Source: CAWJMN01 sp963844055 (GTDB lineage: Bacteria; Planctomycetota; Planctomycetia; Pirellulales; Pirellulaceae). Taken from it: DNA of 64,000 nucleotides. Of the stretch, positions 35,149 to 44,319 are shown in pieces (positions within the stretch are counted from its first letter, which is position 1; each line of letters starts with the position of its first letter). The stretch spans positions 1,736,001 to 1,800,000 of the forward strand of contig CAWJMN010000002.1 in NCBI GenBank assembly GCA_963844055.1, given 5' to 3'. A program made the translations under genes and the position numbers. Under the pieces are notes generated by a model that saw only the letters and a program-made list of their open reading frames with translations, had not been told where the DNA came from and ran no database searches.

Positions 35149-35758
35149 ATTAAAGCTCCGTTTTCTTCCCGAATCTCATCGCAACATACCAAGTACCCCT
35201 GAATGTTTCCACGCAAGAAACGGGTGCGTTGGCCAAAATCGGACAAGGAAGCTTGCCGCCTAAACCCTTTCTACTTCACAGCCTTCCTCCTTTTAATCGA
35301 GGCAGCAGCGAACCACGAAATGGAAGACGGGTAGCACCGGTTCTTGAACCGGTGTGGCCGAAGGCCACGGGAAGCCTCCTGTTCGGCGTGAAGAAACGAT
35401 TCACGCGTACCACACCCTTACGGCAAGGCACTTAAAATGACGTGTTTAGCTATTTTGGGGGAAATGGGAATCGGCTTGGCCGTTTGACATTAGCCGCATC
35501 CAGCCGGCGAATCGACCAAAGTCCCAACCTTCTCGCCCGGACGCGGCCAGCGACGGCCTACGCCTTACGGCCCACCTCCAGCCACCTGGAATCCCGCGTC
35601 CCCCCAACAGGCCCCGCGGACAAACCTCGTAAAAATCCGTGAATTCCTTGCTTGACTCCGAAGCCAGGACTTTTATAATGAAAGCTGTTGAGACTGATTC
35701 TCATTCTGCACAGATCCCACCTGCACAATTGACCTGCCGATCAGGCGGAGTCCCACCC
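35149..35758. other. Intergenic region with a family C repeat
   Basis: No gene is seen in about 600 bases. The region holds the family C palindrome at 35335-35354. It also has a short match to the start of family D (GAACCACGAAATGG at about 35310). The promoter of the HNH operon should lie near its left end. Confidence 0.5.
35335..35354. repeat. Palindromic repeat, family C
   Basis: CACCGGTTC-TT-GAACCGGTG is flanked by GTAG on the left and TGGCCGAAGGCCA on the right, itself a smaller palindrome. It is related to 16352-16371. Confidence 0.65.
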
Positions 35759-36073
35759 ATGAGCCAGTTGGAAATCGAAGTACGAATCCTGCCTGGAAGC
35801 AGCGAGACGGAGCGGATTGCCGTGGTGCTTTGCCCATCCGGCGAAGAGGGAAGTCGTCTCGAACTCCGCCAGCAATCCTATAGCGAAGGAATTGGTTGGT
35901 TCACACAAAGCACGGTTCGCTTGGAACCAAGCCAAGTGGCCGACCTCCGCAGCGGCCTAGGCATGGCTTCGGCAGGATCGTCTGCTGCAACACGCCGCGC
36001 TTTGCCGCGCGAATACGCCACCGTGAAGAGCTCGAACTGGCAGCCACGCATTTTGGCCGCCGACTCGGCCTAA
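35759..36073 (+). CDS. Small hypothetical protein
   Basis: This 104-residue protein shows beta-rich composition from the start (SQLEIEVRILPGSSETERIAVVL), then arginine-rich C-terminal residues. No family is recognised. An earlier ATG at 35678 would add 27 residues of poorer composition. It lies 48 bases upstream of the M41-like protease in the same direction, so the two may be co-transcribed. Confidence 0.6.
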   Translation: MSQLEIEVRILPGSSETERIAVVLCPSGEEGSRLELRQQSYSEGIGWFTQSTVRLEPSQVADLRSGLGMASAGSSAATRRALPREYATVKSSNWQPRILAADSA

Positions 36074-36121
36074 GCCAACTCCGCTGGACGATCAGCGGGC
36101 GCTGCACGACAATCGATTCGC

Positions 36122-36613
36122 ATGTCTACGACGCCTGAGCGCACCGCTACCGAAATCTTGACCGCCTTTCATGAGGCTGGTCACGCCGTCATGGCTTTAT
36201 CGCTCGGCCGAGATGTCCACAAGGTCAGCATCCTTCCCAACTCGCTCCATCAAGGAATCTGCGAGCTCAAAAAGGGACGGGTCAAGCCCGCCAAAGATTG
36301 GCTAGAGACCGAAGTGCTCATTCTCCTGGCGGGGCTCGCCGCCGAAGCCAAGTTCTCGGGCCAGTACGCATGGCAAGGCGCCCGGCAAGACCTTCGCATG
36401 GCGCGATCACTGGTTCACTCTCGCGCGGGGACCGAGAAGCAAGCCGAAAAGCTCGAACGGCGGATGCTCGACAAGGCCGAGTACCTTTTGGAAGACGACA
36501 CCACTTGGCTGGCCGTCACCAAGATCGCCAAAGAGCTGCTCACCCATCAAACGATCAGTGGCCGAGCCGCCCGCCATCACTATGAGTTGGTCGTGGCCCA
36601 GTCCGAAACCTAG
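36122..36613 (+). CDS. Stand-alone M41 (FtsH)-like metallopeptidase domain
   Basis: This 163-residue protein consists only of a peptidase domain like that of FtsH. The zinc-binding HEAGH is at residues 17-21, followed by VMALSLGRDVHKVSILP, LLAGLAAEAKFSG and GARQDLRMARSL, where D90 matches FtsH's third zinc ligand. There is no AAA ATPase domain and no transmembrane segment, so if active it must work on unfolded or small substrates or with a separate partner. Confidence 0.8.
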   Translation: MSTTPERTATEILTAFHEAGHAVMALSLGRDVHKVSILPNSLHQGICELKKGRVKPAKDWLETEVLILLAGLAAEAKFSGQYAWQGARQDLRMARSLVHSRAGTEKQAEKLERRMLDKAEYLLEDDTTWLAVTKIAKELLTHQTISGRAARHHYELVVAQSET

Positions 36614-36628
36614 TGCGAGATTGCCGCG

Positions 36629-37471
36629 TTATCGATTCTCAAGCGAACCAAGCCGTTGATCCAGCGCGGCAAGTGCTTCACCAGCCGACATCCGCAACGG
36701 AACGACGCCAGCAGATTCCTCGTTGTCACGCGGGTTGATTCTAATGACTGGCAGATTCAAACATTGTGACATATACCGAATCGTGCTGACGCTTTTCCCG
36801 GCACCGATCTCGATGACTGCCAAGCGTCTGGACTGCTGCTCCTTTAGCCAACGGTCGTAACGTTCTGCTTGTTGGTCGCTGCGCGTAGTCACCCAAGCAC
36901 TATCGTTAAACATCAAGATGTTCGGGCGAGCCGTGCGGCCACACTTCGGGCAAGTCGGTAGCGGCGAAAGGCAGCGCAGCGCTTGTTCATCCACTTCGGG
37001 CGACCAGTCCGAATAATCCATCAATTCTGAAGTACAGTGCCAACCACATTGCAATTGGTGGATCGTGCCGTGGACTTCTAAAACCTGTTCTTCGGGAAAT
37101 CCCGCCTTCTGAAATTGGCCGTCCACGTTGCTGGTCACCACAAAGAACCGTTCCTGCCGCTCCTTTCCCCAAGCGAGTAATCGGCCAAAGCCCACATGGG
37201 GCGATGCGCTGCGATACATCAAAAGCCGATGCCCAAAAAATCCCCAGGCTCGCGCAGGGTCACTGTCAAACCAAAAGGGCGTCGACATCTTTTCAAACGG
37301 AATGCCACGCAGCGCAGGATAGACCTTCCAAAAACCGGTCGGCCCACGAAAGTCCGGCAGGCCAGAATCCACGCCCATCCCAGCGCCGGCCATCACCACC
37401 AGACCTTCCGATTCGGCAAGGATCTGGGCCGCACGATCAAGTTCGCTCGAACAATCTTCCGTCACAGTCAT
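36629..37471 (-). CDS. SIR2-family NAD-dependent protein deacylase
   Basis: This 280-residue sirtuin binds NAD through AGAGMGVDSGLPDFRG (about residues 28-43). It carries the active-site N115 and D117 in TSNVDGQF (TQNID in most relatives), the catalytic H134 in EVHGTIH, and a structural zinc site at C142, C146, C174 and C177. The usual GTS near the C terminus is replaced by GAGKS. Sirtuins remove acyl groups from lysines; some bacterial SIR2 domains instead deplete NAD in defence. The single-domain architecture favours a deacylase. It converges on the M41-like gene. Confidence 0.88.
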   Translation of the reverse strand: MTVTEDCSSELDRAAQILAESEGLVVMAGAGMGVDSGLPDFRGPTGFWKVYPALRGIPFEKMSTPFWFDSDPARAWGFFGHRLLMYRSASPHVGFGRLLAWGKERQERFFVVTSNVDGQFQKAGFPEEQVLEVHGTIHQLQCGWHCTSELMDYSDWSPEVDEQALRCLSPLPTCPKCGRTARPNILMFNDSAWVTTRSDQQAERYDRWLKEQQSRRLAVIEIGAGKSVSTIRYMSQCLNLPVIRINPRDNEESAGVVPLRMSAGEALAALDQRLGSLENR

Positions 37472-37681
37472 GCTTGCCTACTTGGAAAAGAGCCAGGCCG
37501 TAAACCGCTTGTAGCCCGTTGCCACAGTTTGACGCACCACAGAGTGCTTTGCAAAAGTCGCCCCAATACTCCAGCTTTCAGCTTTGTTTTGCAATCGCGG
37601 GCAAAGCTCTGTAGGATGAATGTTTCCACGTCCTTCGCTCTTTCGAGCGTACCTCCCTCTCTTCTTTAGGAGTGTATTGAA

Positions 37682-38098
37682 ATGTTCCCTCTCTTGTTTG
37701 CAGCGAACGAATCTTACTTGATGTGGTACCTTCGGGCACTTGGGGGCAAGAATCTTTTGCTCCTGCCTACCGTGGCGATCCTCTCGTTCGTGTTGACACT
37801 CATTTTGGTGTCGCGTGGCAATAGCCGATTCTCGGGGACAGCCATCTTGGTGCTGATCATGCTTCCTATGTTGGCCGGCGCGTATGGCGCGATTGACTCG
37901 GTGATTGGGGCGATGATCGTCCTTTCTCGTGTGGGAGACGAAGTGACCTTGAAAGCGAGTGAAATCGCCGACGGGATCGGCTCTTCTTTGCTGGCACTTC
38001 ATACCGGCATCACGCTTGCGATTCCGACGATCCTGGCGGCGGTGATTGGCCTGTTCTATCGTGGGCTCGCAGCCGAGCCAGCTCCCGCGAAGGCCTAA
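37682..38098 (+). CDS. Small membrane protein resembling MotA/TolQ/ExbB
   Basis: This 138-residue protein has three transmembrane segments. The last part, SEIADGIGSSLLALHTGITLAIPTILAAVIGLF, resembles the conserved end of MotA/TolQ/ExbB proton-channel proteins, which energise outer-membrane or periplasmic machinery. It is shorter than typical ExbB and no ExbD partner is adjacent. The ATG is preceded by TTAGGAG. It ends 33 bases before the first gene of the LRR array and may be co-transcribed with it. Confidence 0.65.
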   Translation: MFPLLFAANESYLMWYLRALGGKNLLLLPTVAILSFVLTLILVSRGNSRFSGTAILVLIMLPMLAGAYGAIDSVIGAMIVLSRVGDEVTLKASEIADGIGSSLLALHTGITLAIPTILAAVIGLFYRGLAAEPAPAKA

Positions 38099-38131
38099 CG
38101 CTCCATCGCCGGCAACCAGCAAGGCTCCACG

Positions 38132-39631
38132 ATGACCTCTTCGCTCGCTGCATCGCCCCCCACAGCGCCAGCCCCGCTACCACCACCGCGCCGCTGGCTA
38201 CAGTTCCGTTTGCGAACGCTGATGCTGGCGATGTTGGTTTTACCCATCGGCCTGGGCTGGCTTGCCCAAGAGAGAAGCAAATCGCAAAAAGCGTGGGCGA
38301 ATGTAGAGGCGATTGAGGCAGACTACAGAGGCTCCTTCTTTGGGATTCATCGCCCCTTCAATCCTTTGTGGGAGAGAACGCTGGGAATTGACTTGCCACG
38401 GATTGATGACGAACTCTATTTGTCTTTAAGGGAAACTGATAATAAGGAGAGTCAAATTGCCGCGCTGAAACGCGTGGCCAACATTCCTAACTTGAAACGC
38501 CTAGAGATCAGTTCCCCGCTTTGTACCGCAGAAGCCTTAGAGCCATTGTCGCAATCTCCAGACCTAGTCGAACTATACGTTTGTTTTGTGAAGGATAGCG
38601 ATGAGCCGATATCTTTGCCATTTCTGCCTCGTCTTAAACGACTTCAGGTTGACGATTTTAAGGACTTACCTGATCTGGAGATCTTCTCGGCGGTCCCTGC
38701 ATTGGAAAGCTTAGCAATTTCTGTCGTTCCCTTGGATTTGGAACGCACGCACGGATTGAGGGCTTTAAAAAAGTTGAAGCGGCTTCGTATTCGTCTTTGT
38801 CCCAAGGGTAGTGCTTATCCCAAGGTAGACGATGAAGGAAGGATTATTAATGAAGGAAGGTTCTCTAATTCAAACATACCATTTTGGTCAGAGCTTGGGA
38901 CTCTTTCAGAATTAGAAGAGTTGGAGTTAGATGTTGTTACTGAAAGCAACCTAGGACTCAAGCCAATTGCGAACTTGAAGAAGCTGAAGCGATTGGCAAT
39001 TCATGGGCCAGTCACCGATTCCGAATTGGCTACGCTCTGTGAATTCACCTGGATCGAACGTATCGAAATCTATCAGCAAGAATTGTCAGCGGAAACCGCG
39101 GCGCAACTAAAGCAAATGAAAAACTTGCGAGTCCTAGAACTTCTGTTCGTTTGCCTAGTTCAAGAGATGGAAATGATTGCCGAGATTCCTCAGCTAGAAA
39201 AGTTAGTCACTGACATCTATGAACCGCCTGTTGAGATAATTGAACCACTCACGCGAAATCCGAAGCTAAAAAGCCTCAGTATTGGAGGAAAAGTCCCCAG
39301 TGATCCTGAGGCAGTCGAGATGGTTTCTAAGATATCGACATTAGAGCACTTAGAGTTGAAAGAACATAACGGATGGAGCAACAGGGGCCCATCAGACGAA
39401 ATGCTGAAGTCATTGACGCGATTGCGGAAACTTCGGTATTTGAACCTCGATACATGTCCCAAGATTACCAATGCGGGGCTGACGACACTTGCCACCATTC
39501 CGACACTTAAAGAGCTATGGTTCCAAGAGGCTCAGGTAACCGGCGCCGAAGTAGATCAAATAATTGCGACGAGGCCTGATTTAGAAGTAGAACTGGGGTG
39601 CCCTTATTTACAACTAGACAATTGGTGGTAA
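38132..39631 (+). CDS. Membrane-anchored leucine-rich-repeat protein 1 of 7
   Basis: This is the first and longest member (499 residues) of a tandem paralogous family. A proline-rich N terminus precedes the shared anchor RRWLQFRLRTLMLAMLVLPI with one TM helix (about residues 33-53). The shared stalk SKSQKAWANVEAI and WERTLGIDLP follow. From about residue 110 there are leucine-rich repeats of roughly 23-25 residues (for example LKRLEISSPL, LKRLRIRLCP, LEELELDVVT, LEHLELKEHN, LRYLNLDTCP). By the positive-inside rule the LRR domain lies outside the cytoplasm. It differs from the others by a longer LRR domain and lacks their VTQEAID-KRPGLTITKK ending. The ligand is unknown; LRR surfaces usually bind proteins. 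Confidence 0.85.
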   Translation: MTSSLAASPPTAPAPLPPPRRWLQFRLRTLMLAMLVLPIGLGWLAQERSKSQKAWANVEAIEADYRGSFFGIHRPFNPLWERTLGIDLPRIDDELYLSLRETDNKESQIAALKRVANIPNLKRLEISSPLCTAEALEPLSQSPDLVELYVCFVKDSDEPISLPFLPRLKRLQVDDFKDLPDLEIFSAVPALESLAISVVPLDLERTHGLRALKKLKRLRIRLCPKGSAYPKVDDEGRIINEGRFSNSNIPFWSELGTLSELEELELDVVTESNLGLKPIANLKKLKRLAIHGPVTDSELATLCEFTWIERIEIYQQELSAETAAQLKQMKNLRVLELLFVCLVQEMEMIAEIPQLEKLVTDIYEPPVEIIEPLTRNPKLKSLSIGGKVPSDPEAVEMVSKISTLEHLELKEHNGWSNRGPSDEMLKSLTRLRKLRYLNLDTCPKITNAGLTTLATIPTLKELWFQEAQVTGAEVDQIIATRPDLEVELGCPYLQLDNWW

Positions 39632-39722
39632 TCACCTAGCCGTTGTCGCAAAACGCTTGCCCCTTCCCGGCCATTAGCCCGAGGCGATTTTCGGAACCAG
39701 GCACTACAATAAAAATCTTCCC

Positions 39723-40712
39723 ATGGAAAAGCCTGAACCCAATCCAGCCACCGCCACACTCGCCGCCCGGCCACCGCGCCAGCGGCTACAGTTCCGCTTG
39801 CGGACGCTGATGCTGGCGATGTTGGTTTTTCCCATCGGCCTGGGCTGGCTTGCCCAAGAGAGAAGCAAATCGCAAAAAGCGTGGGCGAATGTGGAGGCGA
39901 TTGAGAAGCACCTAACGACCTACAGTTTTCTTGAATGGCGTAAGGCCCCGTGGTGGCAACGGACACTGGGGATCGACCTTCCCCGAAACATCGAAGAGTT
40001 TGACTTCATCGTTCCTGATGGCAATGAGCACATTCAAGTTCAAGTGCTCACGCGCCTACGTGCCTTTCCGCGGCTCAAACGACTATCGATTTCTAATGTC
40101 TCTGCGTCAGCGACTGCTTTAAAGCCCCTAGAACATTTCTCGATGCTTGAAGACCTGAAGATTAGTGGCATTCATGGTGGAGGTGAACAGAAAACGGAAT
40201 TAGACGGCCTGCTCGTGATCGCTAAACTTCCGCGACTAAAGCGTTTTTTCGCCCTGCGTGGACAAGCTCTTGAATATCAAGATTTGTTGTTCACGATGAC
40301 CTCCTTGGACGATCTGACGTTGGCGACAGGTGATCTCAAAATGGAATTCTCCAGGCTAAAGAACCTGCGACGGTTCTGTCTCTTTGGAAATCGAGTTCAG
40401 TTTTTAAATAACGATAGGCATAAGCTGAGAGTTAATGGCAATTATGCGGTTTCACAAATTGCAAAACTTGAGCGACTCGAATACCTAGAGCTATCCGCAG
40501 ACTGTTCCACCGAAGGACTACGACCCCTTCTGCAGATAAAAACTCTCAAGCACTTGTCTCTTCGCAGTGACCGAATTACGGATAACGACCTTGCCATGCT
40601 GGCGGAAATGCCATCATTAGAAATCCTCGAGCTTGATAGCATCGACGTCACACAAGAGGCCATCGACAACTGGAAGGCGAAACGGCCGGAACTAACGATC
40701 ACCAAGAAGTAA
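39723..40712 (+). CDS. Membrane-anchored leucine-rich-repeat protein 2 of 7
   Basis: This is a 329-residue member. The shared anchor and TM helix (about residues 18-43) are followed by the stalk (WWQRTLGIDLPRNIEEFDF) and the consensus block QVLTRLRAFPRLKRLSISN. A variable middle part and C-terminal repeats that are conserved between members come next (LKHLSLRSDRITDNDLAMLAEMPSLEILEL, then VTQEAIDNWKAKRPELTITKK). The DNA of its first 200 bases is nearly identical to other members while the LRR middle has diverged. A 72-base spacer, similar to later spacers, precedes gene 3. Confidence 0.85.
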   Translation: MEKPEPNPATATLAARPPRQRLQFRLRTLMLAMLVFPIGLGWLAQERSKSQKAWANVEAIEKHLTTYSFLEWRKAPWWQRTLGIDLPRNIEEFDFIVPDGNEHIQVQVLTRLRAFPRLKRLSISNVSASATALKPLEHFSMLEDLKISGIHGGGEQKTELDGLLVIAKLPRLKRFFALRGQALEYQDLLFTMTSLDDLTLATGDLKMEFSRLKNLRRFCLFGNRVQFLNNDRHKLRVNGNYAVSQIAKLERLEYLELSADCSTEGLRPLLQIKTLKHLSLRSDRITDNDLAMLAEMPSLEILELDSIDVTQEAIDNWKAKRPELTITKK

Positions 40713-40784
40713 CTGCCGATGAGCCCCCAGGTGAATCCGGGCGAGGTCCTTTAACCGCGATAAAAACAGATTGCCCTCGTGCAA

Positions 40785-42215
40785 ATGACTTCAGCAAAAC
40801 CATCGACCACTCAAAACGCCCGGCCGCCCCGCCGCTGGCTGCAGTTCCGCCTGCGGACGCTGATGTTTTTCACGTTGTTTCTGTCCTCCGTCCTAGGGTG
40901 GCTCGCGCAGGCAAGAATCCGGTCGCAAAAGGCCTGGGACGGCATTGCGGCGATTAAGCATAACGTAACGACCTATAGTCTTTTCGATAGGCAATCCGCG
41001 TCAGCTAGTTGGCAACGTGCGCTAGGCATTGATGTGCCAAAAGGCATTGAAACATTTGAATGTGTTCTAAACAAACGAGACGAAAAGGTGCAGGCTTATG
41101 TGCTGGCAAAACTGAGCCAATTCCCTCAAATCAAAAAGGTAGCCATTACCAATTCCATGAATTCGCCGATGGCGCTTGGTCCACTTACAAGGCTACCAAA
41201 CCTGGAAGAGCTTGCACTAAGAAATGGCAAGGATATCGAGGACGCAGGCAAACCTTGCTGCCTTCCTAGCCTTCCGAAGCTGAAGCGCTTTAGCAATGAT
41301 TCCTGGTCCAAGGAGCATGGGTTGGATTGTCTGACTGCAATGCCATCGCTGGAAGAAATCGAGCTACTCGTCTTCTATCTCGATCACGCAGACCTCTTAG
41401 ATCTACATCAACTGAAGCACCTGCGGCGACTGCATGTTGCCTGTCCTGTTGCGACAGATAGCAAGGCAACTGCCGAGGCGTTTGCAAAAATTGCGACACT
41501 TCAAAACCTCGAAGAATTGCAACTCGATTGGGAGACACTTCTCCCTGATGAACTGCGGCCATTAGCGCAGCTAAAAAAGCTGAAACGGTTTGAACTCATT
41601 TGCATGAACATCGACGATGCAGGGCTCGCACCGTTGGCGAAGATGAGCAGCCTCGACGAGCTGCTGGTTCACACGCATTCTTTCACCGGAAAAGGTCTAG
41701 AAAGTCTCTCGCAGTTGAAGAGCCTCAAACGGCTAAGCCTGACAGCCGTTCAAAATGACGATTCTGCACTAGTCGATCTAGGAAAGCTTGCTTCACTGGA
41801 AAAACTGGAGGTGCATTGCCCAACGCTTTCCCACGACGAATTAGAGGCCATTGCCCAGCTGAAACAACTGAAGCGGTTGGCATTGCCCGAAAAGACGATC
41901 ACAAGCGAAGGGCTCGCGCTGCTGACATCCCTTTCTACTCTGGAGAACCTATCTATTGAAGGGCCTTTTGCTGAGATCGGATTGAAACCACTAATACAAC
42001 TAAAGCGGCTGACGCAGCTGAATTTGAACGGCAGCAAACTTACAGACACCGAGCTGAAAACACTGGAAGAAATACCCTCACTTGAACAACTGGCTATCGA
42101 CTGGACCTTTGTGACTGCCACGGGCATTGCGAAGCTAAAAAAGGCAAACCCTAAGCTTGTGATCGTCAAACCACCCGAGGAACGGAGTCTCGATTTTTTA
42201 AGTGGCGGCCGTTAA
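40785..42215 (+). CDS. Membrane-anchored leucine-rich-repeat protein 3 of 7
   Basis: This 476-residue member starts at the ATG at 40785 (a GTG two codons earlier is also possible; the same GTG-x-ATG arrangement precedes genes 5 and 6). Its TM helix is the most diverged of the seven (LMFFTLFLSSVLGWLAQ). About twelve LRR units follow (for example LEELALRNGK, LKHLRRLHVA, LEELQLDWET, LKRLSLTAVQ), ending in KKANPKLVIV and a short tail. The gene abuts gene 4 with no intergenic base. Confidence 0.85.
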   Translation: MTSAKPSTTQNARPPRRWLQFRLRTLMFFTLFLSSVLGWLAQARIRSQKAWDGIAAIKHNVTTYSLFDRQSASASWQRALGIDVPKGIETFECVLNKRDEKVQAYVLAKLSQFPQIKKVAITNSMNSPMALGPLTRLPNLEELALRNGKDIEDAGKPCCLPSLPKLKRFSNDSWSKEHGLDCLTAMPSLEEIELLVFYLDHADLLDLHQLKHLRRLHVACPVATDSKATAEAFAKIATLQNLEELQLDWETLLPDELRPLAQLKKLKRFELICMNIDDAGLAPLAKMSSLDELLVHTHSFTGKGLESLSQLKSLKRLSLTAVQNDDSALVDLGKLASLEKLEVHCPTLSHDELEAIAQLKQLKRLALPEKTITSEGLALLTSLSTLENLSIEGPFAEIGLKPLIQLKRLTQLNLNGSKLTDTELKTLEEIPSLEQLAIDWTFVTATGIAKLKKANPKLVIVKPPEERSLDFLSGGR

Positions 42216-43175
42216 ATGAAAACAATTGCAGAACACGCGGCCAAAAATCAAAACGCCCGGTCGCCGCGCCGCTGGCTACAGTTCCGCCTGCGGACGCTGA
42301 TGCTGGCGATGTTGGTTTTTCCCGTCGGCCTGGGCTGGCTTGCCCAAGCACGCAGCAAATCGCAAAAGGCCTGGGAGAATGTAGAGGCAATTAGGTCGGC
42401 CGGGATGTCTACAATTAGTAACAGTCGAAGTGCGAACCCTCGGTGGCAACGGATGCTCGGGATCGACCTTCCCGAAGAACCCGAAGAGTGCGACATCTGC
42501 CTGTACGAACCTGACGAGCAAGCGCAGGCCCAAGTGTTGACCCGCTTGCGTGTTTTCCCACATCTCAAGAAGCTATCCTTGGGCCATGCGAGTCGCTCGG
42601 CCGCTGCCCTCGATCCCCTAACGCACTTTGCAGAACTTCAGGATCTCCGTTTGCGTTACGGCAGCAGTGAAGGCTTGGCGGATGGCTTGGCCGTCATTGC
42701 CAAAATTCCGCACCTCACACGTTTTTCCAATGACCTTTGGGAAGACATCCCCAAGCTTGAAAACTTGCTGTCGATGACCTCGCTAGAAGAGCTCACCCTC
42801 GATCAGGTTCCCTGCAACGTGGATTTTTCCAAACTGAAAAACCTACGGCGGCTCCACATTAGCCACGACTTCCTCGACTCGGCAAGCTCCTCCTCCTGCG
42901 ATGTCGAACTGCTCCAGATTGCGACCTTAGGGAACCTGGAAGACCTCAAAATTGAATCCGCACCTTTTACCGACGCAGGACTAAAGCCCCTCACCCAGCT
43001 GAAAAAACTCAAAAGCCTCAGCCTGGAAAGCGACCTGATTACCGATGCCGGCTTGGCCACGCTGGCGGAGATGCCGTCGCTAGTACAACTGGAGCTAACC
43101 CGCACACAAGTGACCGATGAAGCGATTGCCGATTGGAAGCAAAAACGGCCGGGCCTTACGATCACGAAGAAGTGA
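42216..43175 (+). CDS. Membrane-anchored leucine-rich-repeat protein 4 of 7
   Basis: This 319-residue member has its ATG immediately after the stop of gene 3, so translation is probably coupled. It has the shared anchor and TM helix (about residues 16-41), the stalk with RWQRMLGIDLPEEPEECDI, and QVLTRLRVFPHLKKLSLGH. The variable LRR middle ends with the common LKSLSLESDLITDAGLATLAEMPSL, then VTDEAIADWKQKRPGLTITKK. The end is followed by the conserved 74-base spacer. Confidence 0.85.
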   Translation: MKTIAEHAAKNQNARSPRRWLQFRLRTLMLAMLVFPVGLGWLAQARSKSQKAWENVEAIRSAGMSTISNSRSANPRWQRMLGIDLPEEPEECDICLYEPDEQAQAQVLTRLRVFPHLKKLSLGHASRSAAALDPLTHFAELQDLRLRYGSSEGLADGLAVIAKIPHLTRFSNDLWEDIPKLENLLSMTSLEELTLDQVPCNVDFSKLKNLRRLHISHDFLDSASSSSCDVELLQIATLGNLEDLKIESAPFTDAGLKPLTQLKKLKSLSLESDLITDAGLATLAEMPSLVQLELTRTQVTDEAIADWKQKRPGLTITKK

Positions 43176-43249
43176 TGACCTTTGATGCCCCAGGCGACCT
43201 TGGACGGGTTCCTTTTATCGACGATAAGAAACAGGTTGGCCTTGTGCAA

Positions 43250-44245
43250 ATGACTCCAGCAAAACCGCCGCCCCACGAAAGGCCTGCGCCACCGCGCCGG
43301 TGGCTACAGTTCCGTTTGCGGACGCTGATGCTGGCGATGTTGGTTTTGCCCATTGGCCTGGGGTGGCTTGCGCAAGCGAGAAGCAAATCACAACAGGCGT
43401 GGGAAAATGTGGCGGCGATTAAGCAGGCCGGCAATACGTTTAACACTTTCAAACGGAACGAAAACCCTTGGTGGCAGCGAACGCTGGGAATTGACCTCCC
43501 TGTAGACATTGAAGAGTTCGAAGTCTTGCTAAACGACGTCGATGAGCAAGCACAGGCCCAGATGCTGACCAACTTACGCGCTTTCCCGCGTCTCAAGACA
43601 TTGCGAATCACTAATCCCTTGCGTACTTTCAACGCCCTCAGCCCCCTAGCGCACTTTTCAGAACTTGAGGAAATAGATCTGGATGGAGCCCAAGGCGGAC
43701 GCAAGGACGATAAGGCTATGGACGGCCTGCCCGTCATGGCCACACTCCCTCAGCTAAAACGCTTTCGCAGTTCAGGCGGAGAGGAGTTTGAGCCCCCAGA
43801 TGCTTTGCTCACAATGACTTCCTTGGAAGACCTTATGTACGACGTCCGGCAGTTTGACCTGGAGTGGTCCAGACTGAAGCATTTGCGACGGCTATGTCTC
43901 CATGGAAGACGTACATCATTGATTACTGCAGCCCATGGGAACGAGTCACGAAAGACATTCGCTAACTGCGAGAGCGCCATTCTCCAAATTGCAAAGCTTC
44001 CGGAACTGGAAGTCTTGGAAATTGCCCGGGGAGATTGCTCCGACGAAGGACTCAAGCCCTTAACGCAGCTGAAAAAGCTCAAGAGCGTTAGCCTAGAAAG
44101 TGACCTGATCACCGATGCCGGGCTTGCCACCCTGGTGGAGATGCCGACACTGGCGACTCTAAACGTAGCAAGCAGAAATGTCACCCAGGAAGCCATCGAC
44201 AAATGGAATTTAAAAAGACCAGGCCTTACGATCACGAAGAAGTGA
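43250..44245 (+). CDS. Membrane-anchored leucine-rich-repeat protein 5 of 7
   Basis: This is a 331-residue member. The ATG at 43250 gives the shared start MTPAKPPPHE, and the upstream in-frame sequence is the conserved spacer rather than coding. Anchor and TM helix lie at about residues 19-45, the stalk is WWQRTLGIDLPVDIEEFEV, and the first LRR block is MLTNLRAFPRLKTLRITNP. The C-terminal LKSVSLESDLITDAGLATLVEMPTL is almost the same as in gene 4. The ending ITKK is identical in genes 2 and 4-6. The spacer to gene 6 is again 74 bases. Confidence 0.85.
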   Translation: MTPAKPPPHERPAPPRRWLQFRLRTLMLAMLVLPIGLGWLAQARSKSQQAWENVAAIKQAGNTFNTFKRNENPWWQRTLGIDLPVDIEEFEVLLNDVDEQAQAQMLTNLRAFPRLKTLRITNPLRTFNALSPLAHFSELEEIDLDGAQGGRKDDKAMDGLPVMATLPQLKRFRSSGGEEFEPPDALLTMTSLEDLMYDVRQFDLEWSRLKHLRRLCLHGRRTSLITAAHGNESRKTFANCESAILQIAKLPELEVLEIARGDCSDEGLKPLTQLKKLKSVSLESDLITDAGLATLVEMPTLATLNVASRNVTQEAIDKWNLKRPGLTITKK

Positions 44246-44319
44246 TCGCCGTTGATTCCCCAGGCAGACTTGGGCGAGTTCCTTTTATCGACGATAAGAA
44301 GCAGGTTGGCCTTGTGGAA

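Noticed and set aside
35149..35758. Several short open frames in the gap downstream of the M41-like locus's small gene
   Set aside because: They run through palindromic repeats and have no protein-like composition.
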